64,000 nucleotides of DNA from Zhengitettix transpicula. Its lineage: Eukaryota; Arthropoda; Insecta; Orthoptera; Tetrigidae. Positions 1-12,165 of this stretch are shown one piece after another; the stretch's first letter is position 1; each line of letters opens with the position of its first letter. A program made the position numbers and the translations under genes. Location: contig CM073592.1 in assembly GCA_037074705.1 (NCBI GenBank), forward strand, positions 58,703,129 to 58,767,128, written 5' to 3'. The notes under the pieces are model-generated. The model was not told where the DNA came from, searched no databases, and worked only from the letters and a program-made list of their open reading frames with translations.

Positions 1-2337
1 ATGGGACCTAAAATGTAAAAATGTTAGATGTTTATAATATCAATTTAAAAAGTAATAGGTAAACTATTTAAAGTAAATGTAGGAGAATTGTTTTTTTTAA
101 GTTAAATAATTATTATTATTATTATTATAAACTAAGCAAAACAAAATACCAAAGAATTAGTTTTCAAAAAATTTCAACTAGAATGAAACGCATACATAAG
201 GAAACCAACTCTAAACCACTTAGAGGTAGCAATTCAACTTGCATGAGCATTCATTTCTGAATAAGCCATTGAGATATAAAGTAGAAAAATTATATTTTAA
301 TATATTATTTTTAATAATGGTCACTCTCTTCAAATATATTTCTAATAAGACAAATATTTTTTCTACAATATGAAGTTGTATGTATGGTCGTACATAGGAA
401 AATATATCTAGTTTTTTATCTCACAGTTTCAGAAGCTATTACAAGCACTTAGGTTGAATCTTCACCAAACACATCTTTCAATATCTAACAGAAATACAAG
501 GAACCATTCAATATCATTATCACATATACAGAACTCTGCCATCTATGATGACAGAACTAATCTCCAAACATGTAATTCTCTTGTGTAGTATGAAGTTTCT
601 TTTTAATGTTGTATAGAAATGGTAGTTAAAATTGTAGACTCCTTGTATTAGCAGACTGTGCAACACTGTTTAGTCAGCAAAGATAATGAGCATTCCATAT
701 ATCTCTTGAAAATGGAGGGTAAAATCTAAAATTATTAAATGTATATTTTTTGTGTTTTGGTAGCCAATTTAATGCTAACAAATTAAGTCACACCAATACC
801 TCACCCCCTATTTAACAAGATTAGTTATTTGTTAGAAATTTCTAGTGAGTTCAAATTGGCAGCTATGTGGAAATGATCAACTGAAAGCACAATAGAGATA
901 AAATATTTCTAGTAAATAATCTAGAAGCAGAAATATTTAACACTAATGTTGCTACATTTCTTGCTGTTTCAGTACTAATTTTATAATAAGGAACCATGAA
1001 CATTACATGAAGTTACAATAATGTTACATTGGAGACAAGTACTAAATCTATTATGTAGTAAATTATACAAAAACCATATTGTAATGACGATTAAATTTGT
1101 ATGAAAAGTATTTGAGAGCATTGCAAATATTTCAATATTCATGAAATATTTTTACCAAATAATGACAAGAATATTAACATTAAACTAGGCATACCATATA
1201 TATATACATAACAAGAAAAAGTAACACACTCAAAACTAGATTCACTCATACCAAATTGAAATAACTCATTAAAGGCACAGTAGAATAGTAAATACAAGAA
1301 CTGTCAAAGAGCATCAGTGATTCAAAAACATTGTTAAAATTTCAAAGACCATTGTGGCTGGGTAACAATAATAATTTAAAACATTAACAACTAATAAAGA
1401 AAGTCTCTGAAATATACCATTTATAAAACAATTGAACATAAAACCTCATTGAATACTCAAGAAAACTAGTACTAGTAGTAAATTAATTCAGATATCTGTT
1501 GAAGAGAACATCATTTTGATAATTTATGCAATTGAGAAAATTATCTTTGTAGCTGCTTATGTATTAGAAACATTGTTAATATTAACCTACACAGTTATAC
1601 CAACTTAATGTTAAATATGTGAGGTTTTGAAAACCTGTTTAGTGTTGCAAATATCTGTAACAAAAATAAGTCAAACACACATTACTGTACCCTATTTATT
1701 AATGATTCTTTACAGCAAACACTATAGGTTTTTTTTACATTAAATATGAAAACATAATGAAATATTGTTTTGATTAAATTATTTCTATAACAATTATTAA
1801 GAATGTTGTTAAGACTATGTGATAAGATTCTCAATAAGATAAATTATTAAAAAAATAGAAAGAGTAAATACTTAATTAATGCTTTCTTAAGGAACTTATT
1901 TTGGGACAAAAATTTTATACAATTTATGACACTCTTAAACTTGCAACCTAGCATTCCAAGTATGCTTCAAATATATACAATATATTAAAATACAGGTGCT
2001 GTTAAATATGGTTTAATTTACTTGAACATTGAATTTCAAGGAAATTAATACAGAAGATCAATTTTCATTAACTTATGTTTCTAAATATTGTATGGAGGTA
2101 GTTATGAAACATGGCATAAATTTAATACATACATAAAATATGTGAATGAGGTAATGGATCTTTAATTTTTTTTTTTATTTACAGTGGAATCAAATAGGGT
2201 TGAAAATTTTTTACTAGTGAGAAATATTGAGTACCTACTTATTAAGGAATGTATTCTTAGAACAGCACTTATGTTTGAAAAGTGGAAGGATGAATTATAT
2301 CAAATTAAATTTCTTGACAAAATATGAATTCATAAAT
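1..2337. other. Non-coding AT-rich stretch
   Basis: I see no gene, RNA gene or recognisable transposon here. The sequence is AT-rich with very few CG dinucleotides, like the introns of the gene at 12-29 kb. It could be intron or intergenic DNA of a neighbour outside the window. A short ATT run lies near 110-127. Confidence 0.5.
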
Positions 2338-3065
2338 ATAAGCGCGGTTGGGAAGTGAGGCATTCATTTGAACAAAATCATATGGAATAAATTCAACGGA
2401 TACGGAAATAATAAGGCAGAAGGTATTTTCATTTTTATTTTCTAGAATGTTCACGCCTAACATGCGCCCTGGGACACTAGCCAGGTGAATGCATTGTCCG
2501 CATTATTGCGGGATGGAAAGTCAGTTTATATTTACACGTTTGACAACAGCCAGGCAATCGTTAAAAACACTGATAGCTTACCTAGAAGTTATTTACCCAG
2601 ACATTATCTACAAAAATCCATGCAAAGTCTTAACGTTATTTAATTTCGTCATAATTTTTATGACATTCTTTTTCATAGTTCCTTGCAGGTGGTAAATAAT
2701 ATTGGCAGGTAAAACGATAAGTTTGTATAGTTAACTGTAATCTCAGCGTACATTAATTCAAAATCAATAAAGTTATTAATTGTTTTATAATTACAATGAA
2801 ATATTTACTTACCAGTTGGACACATTACTTCACAACCTATTATATTTGCAGGGACTGCCCGAGTAGTTCGACGTGCTCTTCCCCCTCCTTCGGCAAATTG
2901 CCGCGAGTTGCGAGGGGAAGGAGGGGATTCTTGTTTCTACTTGCGTTGCGCCGTCGCGCCATAGAGGTGCAAAAAGAGAAAATGAAACAAGTAAAACTCG
3001 CCGAGAGAAACATTAAATGCAAGATAATCAAACTTGACTTACTTGCCCAAGCTTCGTTCCACTAA
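2338..3065. promoter_or_regulatory. CpG-retaining island, candidate promoter or first exon
   Basis: CG dinucleotides are frequent here, densest at 2855-2965, while both flanks are strongly CpG-poor. That contrast is what an unmethylated promoter looks like in a genome with germline methylation of gene bodies. A plausible acceptor precedes 2851 on the plus strand, and a good donor (GTAAGT on the minus strand) lies near 3040. Reading frames of 60-90 codons on both strands match no family I know. This could be a divergent promoter with first exons, or just a GC-rich patch. Confidence 0.35.
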
Positions 3066-5777
3066 AGCCTAATCTGAACCTGTTTTACAATTCAAATTCT
3101 TCCAACCAAGAATGCAAAAATAGAATTGTTTTTATTATGTATATATTCATTAGCAATTGCTTTATCTTGTACCTACCTCCCAATGAAAATAAGCTTTGGT
3201 TGTTCCTGTGTTAGGTTTTAAATGTTTTCCTCCTAATACAGTCATTATACATATGGAAAACAACCAGAGTTGATGGAATGAACTGCACTAAACATGATGC
3301 AGTCATTGGACAAGAAAATTATGAACACCTACTGTAAATTACATAGTAATTTCTTGAAAGAATATCTGATTAAGGGAAACAGTTATACAAAGAAGTAATA
3401 GTTTTATTTCATTAGGGAAAAATGTAAATTTAAAAATTTATTGAGTAGATGTCAAAATTTTCTTGAAAATATATTATTTGTCTATACAAAATAATATTGG
3501 CTTGAGAATAATATTTTTTCATTAGTATTTTTATTTGTGAATATATTAATACATTTTTTAACAATCAGTAAAATACTTAAGGTCATGGCAATATATTCCA
3601 CATTATATTACATTAATGTAACAAATTAAATATTCTGGAATCAGGCAAAAGAAGCTTAAAACTGGACTGAAAAATCTTATTATTTTTTAACTTCAATACT
3701 CCAACATTCAATGCACTTCATGTGATCTATTTCATGAAAGGTAGTTTTAGTTAGCAGATTAGTACACTAAATGTTGTCAATAAATTTTTGTTACTCTGTT
3801 CACCCATTGAAATTAAATGAGAAAATTGACAATGAACTATATTTTTCAGCATTTGACTGGTTTAATTGGAACATAAAAATTTAGTAGAATGAGTAGGAAA
3901 TAAAAAATAAAAGCTGGAAAATGTTAAAAGGTTTTCAGGTGAGAAATGACAAACAAACAAAAGGAAATAGGAAAATATAACAGTAAAAGATATTTCTATC
4001 CATCTTCAGAATTGAGCATCAAGACATGTCTGTACACAAGAAAGACAGCTATTTTGGCTTTAGTAATCAAACTATTTACATTCAAAAACTGTCTTTTGAG
4101 AAATTACTAGTATTAATGCATTGTGGTAAAATTTTCAAAACCAAAAGGATGAATTCATAGGGTATTTTTCACACTGAAATGGGATTCAAAATAAAGGAAA
4201 TAAATCTATGACCAAGGAAATTCAGATTCATAATTCCACTGTGAAAACATTTATTTTGCTGTACTCTATCCAAGCCATTGCACCAGATATATTTTCACAC
4301 AAATTAGTAAATATGTTGTGCAGCCTGACAATGTGTGATTTGGCATTAATCATGTATTACAAGTACTTGATAACCATTGTATCTTTACCTTTCTCACATT
4401 AAATAAAGGATAGAGTGGTTTTTTTAATCAATCATTCACATATCATGATTATGGTATAATAACTCACACATGCATTCCTATAAAACATCATGAAATGAGA
4501 AATACAATCCAAAAAATATTATCTCCACTGGGTTTGATAAATTGAATAAATCTATTAGCAAATACCTAGGCAAATTCTTTGATAATAGAATGGCATTGTA
4601 TAGACGGCACTTAAATTGATGAAGCCTGTGTGAATAGATTTGATTAATGTCAAATGTGGAATATCTGAAACGCCTCCATGAACAGAACATTTGACTGTTT
4701 TTAGATTTACCTCTAAGTGAAATTTAACCTTATATTGCAGAATATTATTAACTAACTGTCTGATACCAAAGTGCAGAACAACTGTCTAAACTGGACAAAT
4801 TGTTAAACTCAAAAATATATGTTAACACCAAAGTGACCAATCAAAGTACAATCAAATAAAATCTTTATAGATATTGAGAAATTAATCTATGCTATAATCT
4901 ATTCCATTAAGGAATTTTTGCACTTATATGCTTGAGTGCAAAATTATTAAATTGAGGTTTTTATTTAATGATATAAAAAATAAGAATGTACACTATAATG
5001 CCAAAAATGAAACAAAATTCCATTAATCACCTCTCTTACATTGCAAAAAAGATATCTGTGATACACTTCAAGGCATAAGTAGCACTCTTGCTGAAGAGAA
5101 TACTAGTAAATTAATTTAGGAGAGCCCAAAATTTTTTTGAATTTGCTGCCATTTGTAATGCAACTAGAAACACCTTACAAATATCACTAGAAAACTTGCC
5201 TTACCATGTTGTATGCCAAATTCTACCAAAAAGGTGGTCATATCTTACCTGATTGTATTATCAGTTTTTACTCATCAGATGAGTTTGTACACAATAAACT
5301 ACAAATAGATAGTTATAAAATATTCACTTAATTTTTATACAAAATGTAGGACAAGTCAGTTTTACATATTTAAACTTAGTTCTATATCTAAACTCACATA
5401 TTCATAATTTTTAAAGTTTTTAGATTCTAAGTATTTTTTAACAGAATAAATACAGTTTCAATACAAGATGATTCTTATATTATTTTCAAGTACTTTGTAT
5501 TAACTTTTTAGGTAGTACATTATTTACATTCTGTATGGTGAATAGGTCTGTACCATTTGTTGGGTCAGCTAACAAAAATTATTCCACATTTTAGTGAGAC
5601 AAATAGCCATTACAGTGCCTGTGTTTTATTAATATTTAATTGTATATATTTATATTTAATAGTTAGCTGAATTCCAGAAGAGAACATTTATGACACAAGC
5701 AAACAATTTTAAAACAAGTTAATTGTTAAAGAAACTTACATGAGAATCTTGTTCATTTTTTCAGAGATTTGCTGTTA
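3066..5777. other. Non-coding AT-rich stretch
   Basis: No gene or identifiable repeat is visible. Only short spurious frames exist, and CG dinucleotides are almost absent. Confidence 0.5.
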
Positions 5778-5830
5778 GAGTGATTCTTGGACTTCCAAAC
5801 AGTGGGATCTTTGAAGCCCAAGAATCACTC
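5778..5830. repeat. Short inverted repeat (hairpin)
   Basis: Thirteen-base perfect arms at 5778-5790 and 5818-5830 flank a 27-base loop. It may be the core of a small decayed foldback element. No function can be assigned. Confidence 0.4.
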
Positions 5831-6699
5831 AAGCAGGAAATACACTGGGAAAACCTTCACTCTTTGATACATTTTAACTATTGATCAAGCCATCCTAGCC
5901 TCATAGCAAGGTTGAGGATAAATTAATTAATTTCCACCTAACTCACAAAGTTGTGTTCATTCACTAAGTTTTAGGGGATTGACTGCTCCCACCATTGATT
6001 TTAAGCAGTCAAATAAATACAGCTCAGTGTCTGCAGATTAGTTATTATTTAGAGGCTCTGGCAGATATTTTATTTAGAATTAATTGTTATTTAGAAGCGG
6101 ACATTGATTATCTCAGACTAATTACTGAAAGAAGACATTGATTATTTAGGATTGAGTTTTTAGACACTCACCAATTAAGCTTTATTGTGATTGTGAAGGA
6201 TGGAGATATTAATAAATTGAAAGTTAGTATTTTGGGTGACATATAAGTGCAGGAGTCTTGATCCTTGCAATGGGGTCAGAGTGGGAACCAACATATTCAG
6301 TGAGACCCTTATGAGCATGGACGCTGCTGCATCAACAGTTTGTGATAATTGAAACAACATGGAGGATTATTTTTGACCCTATAAAAGTTATTTTAAGATT
6401 TTAACCTTATGTGCCATAGGATCTTCTAGTAATCTAGTATCATGGAACCACAAGGAAAACTTCCACCTTGTAGGTCATATATAAATTATTGAACAATTTT
6501 TTCTGATCATCATTCTGATTAATCAAATAGGTCAATATTTGTAACAGATTGTCATTCTGACAGGTACAATACAATTTGTCTAATTTCTGTCATTCAATGG
6601 CATTATACAGAAAGAAGCTTTCACAGGATGTGTCAGATAATGGAATGCCCAAATAATATTATTTCTATAAGGAACGTAGGTTTTCCCGGTGTAGTTGCT

Positions 6700-6754
6700 G
6701 GATGAAGTTCTCTCGGGATTCCAACCGGGTTGGAATCCTGAAAGAACTTCATCC
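6700..6754. repeat. Near-perfect 26-bp-arm hairpin
   Basis: Arms at 6700-6725 and 6729-6754 pair at 24 of 26 positions around a 3-base loop. Both mismatches are transitions. The inner motif GGGATTCCAACCGGGT recurs in slightly different form at 9806-9820, so the hairpin is probably a terminal piece of a dispersed repeat. Confidence 0.5.
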
Positions 6755-7232
6755 AATATTATTTCTGCACACAAAAACTTGTTTATCTTTTTCTTAACTA
6801 TTGAAATATTCATAATCAGAAACTGTGAGTAATTTTGTTGAGAAAGTTAATTTGAGTCTATTCATTGTATGCTGGAGATACAAAAGCTGTTAGTATTTCA
6901 GTCTACATAAGAGAGGGTAACAGGAAAATGAAAAAAGAGAAGAAAGATATTGGGGTGAATAAAAAAGAATGGCCCAGAAAATGTGTCACACTTCAAACGG
7001 TGAAGTGTGTGTCAAGAACCATACAAAAAATTGTCGCACCATATAATCAAAATAAGAATGTATATTGATTATGATTTTGGATTTTTATTGGATGTAATGA
7101 GACTTCCAGTTGCAAAATATGATATAAAATTATATAATTTTGTGAACACTATCTTTGGATAGAATGGAGACAGAGTAAAAATTTAGTTATTCCTTGTTAA
7201 AATTTGGTTTCATTGGGTATTAACAGTTCTCC

Positions 7233-7395
7233 ACAGGAGTGGATAAAGTCTTTTCAGAATTCCAGCCTTATGAAATTGTCAGCAGTATGCAACATTTTGA
7301 TGACTGTCCGCATCGTCTTTTTCTGACGTGAACAGTCATCAGAACATTCAATAATTGATGAATTTATCTGGCTGGAATCCCAAGAAAGCTTTAAT
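7233..7395. repeat. MITE-like element with nested inverted repeats
   Basis: Outer imperfect arms near 7240-7262 and 7371-7393 share GATTCCAGCC or its complement. Nested inside is a second inverted pair built on TGATGACTGT and ACAGTCATCA (about 7298-7307 and 7333-7342). The outer motif resembles the hairpin at 6700. No coding sequence is present. Confidence 0.4.
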
Positions 7396-8479
7396 CAGTT
7401 TCTATACTAGTAAAACATTTGTTTTACAGTTTAAGGGGTTTTGAAAGTGTATAATGATAGGGACATTGACATAAATAATCTGGTAATAGCCCATTTTCCA
7501 ATCTATTGTTGTAAATGTTCTCCATAGAAATGATCTTTTATACAATTCAGTTGTCACTACTGAGGTTATGAAAACAAACATAAATAGCTTCATTTAAAGT
7601 TACATTAACAACAAGGTAATTAACGACTGGACCATACAGTGGTTATATATGTTCTAATTTAATTATTGAGATATTACATTGTTGATTATATATTTTCATA
7701 ACAGTTAATTGTTGTCAAGAAGTTGATTATTCTTTTTTGGTATTCAGATGAGTGATTGATCAAGTTTGGATACGGCACTGTCTTGATGGAATTTTTGGTG
7801 AGTTTTTATCAGGTGATCCATTATTGCAGAGATCACAGATTGGAGGGGGCTGTTAAAAATATGTGGGAGTTGTCAGATCTGATTCTTTAAAGGACCATTT
7901 GCCCTCTTCTGGATGCCATCACAGGGAGATTGATGGCAAGTAACTTATTGACTTTGTGGGTTGGGCTGGATTTTAGATTATGCTAATTTTGATTCCAGAA
8001 GAGAATAGGGCCTATTTCCAAACATCCAGGAATGTGTTGGTGCAATTAGGAGGGTGGGGAGAGAGTGTGGCAGATTTTTCCAACAGGTCAGCAGAGATGT
8101 TCTCTTGAGTTCACTGGTGCAATGGGACCAATTCCAATAATATCTTCTTTTTTGACATTAGAATCTTGTGAATAGTCTCATGTCTGGAACAAAGAGTCAA
8201 AAGTTATTGTGTGAACAATTTCTTAATTCATCAATTTTAGATATAAGATATGAACAGGCAGTTTCATACTAAACATGGTTTGCATCTGAACCATAAAGGA
8301 AAATTACATCCAGTGAACCAAATAAAAAAATATTTTAACAGAAATACAAGATAAGAATTTTAAGAAAATAGTTTTACGAACACTGTAGACTAAATAATGA
8401 ACGTTCTCTGCTATACAATCCCACATACAAAAGTCATAACTTTATTAGGACAGTAAAAAGAGTTCCTGCACACCAACAA

Positions 8480-9015
8480 ATATCCACCTTATTTTGGAAT
8501 ATTCAAGGCATATTCAACAAGATGAGCATAACCCAAGACTATCTATTAGATTCAAATATTGACAGTGTTTGCTTTGTAGAACATTGGTTTCATCCCAAAG
8601 AAGTTGAATTATATAACTTTAGTAAATAAGTTTTATGTAGTAATTATAGTAGGCCCATCAGGAAACACGGTGGATGTGCAATATATTTTCCATAGATCTC
8701 CTCTGAATCTTTATAAAATATCAATTGAAATTATATTTGAAGTTACTGCTTCATATCTAGTTGAGCTAGATTTAATAGTGATAGTTTTATATTTCCACAT
8801 AATGTGGGGGAAAAATTAATGATTTTATTGATACAAAACACAAAAATGTACATTACAAGGGGAAGTAATAACGTTTTCAGAATCAGAATCAATTAAAAAA
8901 TGGATAATGACAATTGATAAAATGCTAGTAGTTTTTCAATCAACTACCTGAAGAAATAAAACAAATTAAAGGGAAACAAATTTCTCTGGCTTTTAAAAAG
9001 TACTTATGAGGAAGC
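8480..9015 (+). pseudogene. Decayed LINE: endonuclease start fused to RT C-terminus
   Basis: The plus strand encodes LINE AP-endonuclease-like sequence beginning with the motif FWNIQGIFNK (about 8490-8525), followed by an EHW motif near 8580 that fits the catalytic Glu region. After a frameshift near 8630 comes a CSNYSRPIRKHGGCAIYF-like segment. From about 8935 the frame reads FNQLPEEIKQIKG, typical of the extreme C-terminus of CR1/Daphne-type LINE polymerases. The reverse transcriptase between them is missing, so this is an internally deleted, frameshifted copy. Family assignment below 'non-LTR retrotransposon' is uncertain. Confidence 0.55.
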
Positions 9016-9790
9016 ATATGTAATCTAAGTGAATATTAATTGTATTCTTAGTTTTATAGTTAATTTGTTTTTTTATTTTATAAATATGTAAAATTGTTGT
9101 TATTGGCACAGTCCATATAATTTTTTGTTAATTATGTCTGTGTATTTATGTATATCTATGTATCTACTAATTATTAATCATGATATTTTTCCATATTGTA
9201 TTTTGCAATCCTTATAAAATCAAAACAGTTACTTATTTAGGTTAGAGTATGTTTCAAGTTTTAAAGTAAATATAATATTATGAGTTGATTTTAATGTTGA
9301 CTTCAAAATTGAGGAAAGTATGGAGTGCATAGAGCTAACTGTCCTGAGTTCTGATCTCCTTCAACTTCTCTATTGTTACCAAAGAGGTAACAAGACCCAA
9401 ACTAGGTGGGGACAGTTGCATTGATAATATTGCTACCCAAAATGTATTAGCAGTGAAATTATTAAGGTTCCATTATTAGATCATTGGGCAATATAGTTGA
9501 AATCTCTAGTACATATATTCCTTGAATCATAGTACTTGTAAAAGTAGAAAACATATTTTTAGAATGATGAGAGAATTGAATATCTGTCAGTTTACACATG
9601 AGCTTTGAATTGTAGACTAGGACAATATGTACTGTCCTTATGATATTGATGGAAACACTGAGTATCTATTAAAAACTTTAGTAACTTCAGCCAATAAATA
9701 TTTCAAACTAGTAACTCAGCATACCAAATTAACATTACTAAAACCAACAAAAATTAGAAGTAAAGAAATTGATAAATCAAAAGAAATAGG
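9016..9790. other. Non-coding AT-rich stretch
   Basis: No gene or recognisable element is seen. Composition is like the preceding CpG-poor DNA. Confidence 0.45.
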
Positions 9791-9795
9791 ACACG

Positions 9796-9890
9796 GTTTT
9801 CTCGTGATTCCAACCGGGTAGCGTCATTTAATTTCCACAATGTTTCGATGGCTTGCACCACTATCTTCTTCAGGTGAAACATTAGTGAGA
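9796..9890 (-). repeat. Repeat end with CTGAAGAAG...CGAAAC core
   Basis: On the minus strand CTGAAGA (9867-9873) is followed by an A, a short pairable stem (GAT...ATC) and GAAAC (GAAA at 9843-9846). The same spacing occurs in the foldback family described further right. The segment begins with the ATTCCAACCGGGT motif shared with the hairpin at 6700. Confidence 0.45.
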
Positions 9891-10329
9891 GTATATTTTC
9901 AATTTCTTTGTGCATAGTATTTGTTAAGACATTTGTCTCATTAATTTTAAAAAAAACTTTTCTGAATATTAAAACACTTTTACATTTGTGGAAAAGTTTA
10001 TCATATAACACTCAAGAGTGAAATTGATGCCATATAACAATGACGAATGAAATTAATCAAAATAGAATAATAACAAATAGCAACGGTGTGATAATAATAA
10101 AATCATTTTAACAGAAAAATTTTGGAGATTTATTTATTTTCAAATTGATTAATATGATACTTCTGGCTTTATTGTCAAATGATTACCCGTAAAATGTGAG
10201 CATGCATGTGTGTGTTCGTGTGTATATGTGTCATGACGATTATTTTTGTTGTATAATTGTGCCTCTGTAAATAATATTTTCTAGTTGTGCATGCTGCATT
10301 ATCTGTAATGAAGTCTGGTGTTGTGGCGC

Positions 10330-10600
10330 TAAATCCTATATTATATTAAAGACTTTTAAAGGCTTTCCTGGTGAATAAAATTAAGAAATGTTTCTCTGGT
10401 ATCCACCGGTCATCTTCACTCCGGAAGAAGATGACAGTGCTAACCTTCGAAACGTCGCTGTGTATGGAGATGAGTCTATCTTCTATAATTTTGACGTACA
10501 ACAATTGCATTAAAATATGATAAATGTACATTATATTTTTCGCCACAACAGTTTGGGGCTTTCGGATGCTCGCTCTGTCCATTATGAAGAATAAATTGTG
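10330..10600 (+). repeat. Repeat fragment with CGGAAGAAG...CGAAACGTC core
   Basis: A hairpin (GTCATCTTC at about 10408 pairing with GAAGATGAC) overlaps a core reading CGGAAGAAG, a spacer, then CGAAACGTC. This resembles the core at 9.84 kb and the hammerhead-like cores of Penelope-type retroelements, but with one changed core base (CTG to CGG). No coding region was found. Confidence 0.4.
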
Positions 10601-12009
10601 GAAATAGTAGGAAATTTAGTAAAGTAGTAAGTAACTGACCTCACTCGCGAATGACAATCATATTTATTTGGCGGTATACAACATACTTTAAAATCCTCCA
10701 TGCATCGACGCGAAAATGTTTACACCGTAATGCCTGACTCATATGATATAAACAACTACTTTTCTATTACGTCTACCAGACGTGAAAACTGAAACTTAAA
10801 ATTTCAGTAAAATAGGATAATATTTCATACATCAAAAATGGTTTATATTTAAAATGCCATATTAAAAATTTACTTTTAAATTGTAAATAGCAATTTTTTT
10901 AAAAAAATGAAATTATTTGGTTCATATTATCAAAAAGTCTAAAAATTATCTATCGATTTAAGCCGGCCATGCAGAAAATGAAATTTTGTTGACGTTTATA
11001 ATTTTTATAGTCACACAGTTAAACATATATTTTCTCTTCCTCGCATAGTGTTTCATATTTTACGTATTGATTTAATTAAAGACGCATTAACTACTAACAT
11101 AATATTTTTACATTTTGTCAAGCTACAACATTACATAAGTTTAAAATAAAGACTTGAAAACTATTAGGATATCAGTTTATCTACTTTTTAGAAATTTACT
11201 CTTAATAGATAAAGCATCTGTATTTTATAATTTTATCCATCCTGAGAATTACGATTTAATAATACAAGTAATCCTGAACAATAATATTTAATAATACCGC
11301 AAGTAAAATATCAAAGAATTTTTTTCAATTGTTGTGGTAGCCCTGTCTGTCAAAATTAAGTGACATTATGCCGAGTCCAGGAATACATTAATTACGCTTA
11401 TTTCTCGTAGAGCGTGTAAGGGAGTGTTGAACACCTTCTAGCCAGCAAAGGAAACTACAACGACACTAATATTTTAAAATTATATAGCAGTCATTCATAA
11501 TGATAATGACATCCTAATAGCAATTTAGCAGTATGATCGTCTTATTAGTTTGTTAAAAAGTTTTAGAGGTTGGAATTAATTATACGACATATGTAAGTGT
11601 TGAAAATGTAGTTTAAACCCCCGACACACAGTATCATTATGAAATGTCGAAATCCTTTAATTGAACTCATAAAAGTATAATATTCTGCATAATTTTATGA
11701 TTTTGAACATAATGGGTATTCAAACTTATTTTCTTTCCTTCTTGAAATGAAAAAAATTACGTCTGATTAAAAATTAATAATAAGAAAGATAGCCAAATAC
11801 AGACAAAATAATTGATATTATAAATACCACACAACATTTCTGGGATCCTTGTCTCTTTCTTTTGGTTGCTGTTCATGTTGCATGTTTTATCAACTATTTG
11901 ATGCTATATCATTGAGGCATATATCATAAATGTGTGTGAAGCCTCTTTTTTTTTTAAAAAAAAGAAAATGTATGTAACTGTTAGAATAAGTATTTATTTG
12001 TTTTAACAG
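10601..12009 (+). promoter_or_regulatory. Probable MTMR9 upstream region (promoter not resolved)
   Basis: The first coding exon begins after a good acceptor at 12008-12009, nine bases before the ATG, so at least one 5' UTR exon must lie upstream. Between about 10.4 and 11.75 kb CG dinucleotides reappear after the CpG-poor 3-9.8 kb, as expected for an unmethylated promoter. I cannot place a start site or TATA box with confidence. Confidence 0.3.
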
Positions 12010-12018
12010 CTGACAATA

Positions 12019-12165
12019 ATGGAGTTTGCTGAACTAATTTTGATTCCGAAATTAGATGGAGTTGTTATGCATGCACCATTTCAAAAACCAGTTGATGGAA
12101 CATTATGCATAACAGGTCACCATTTAATATTGTCATCACGGAAAGAAGGGGTTGAAGAGCTTTGG
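12019..12165 (+). CDS. MTMR9: MTMR9 coding exon 1 (residues 1-49)
   Basis: Encodes the start of the PH-GRAM domain (MEFAELILIPKLDGV). The exon itself begins at 12010 after the acceptor TTTTAACAG, leaving nine UTR bases. The donor GTAATA at 12166 leaves phase 0. Confidence 0.9.
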
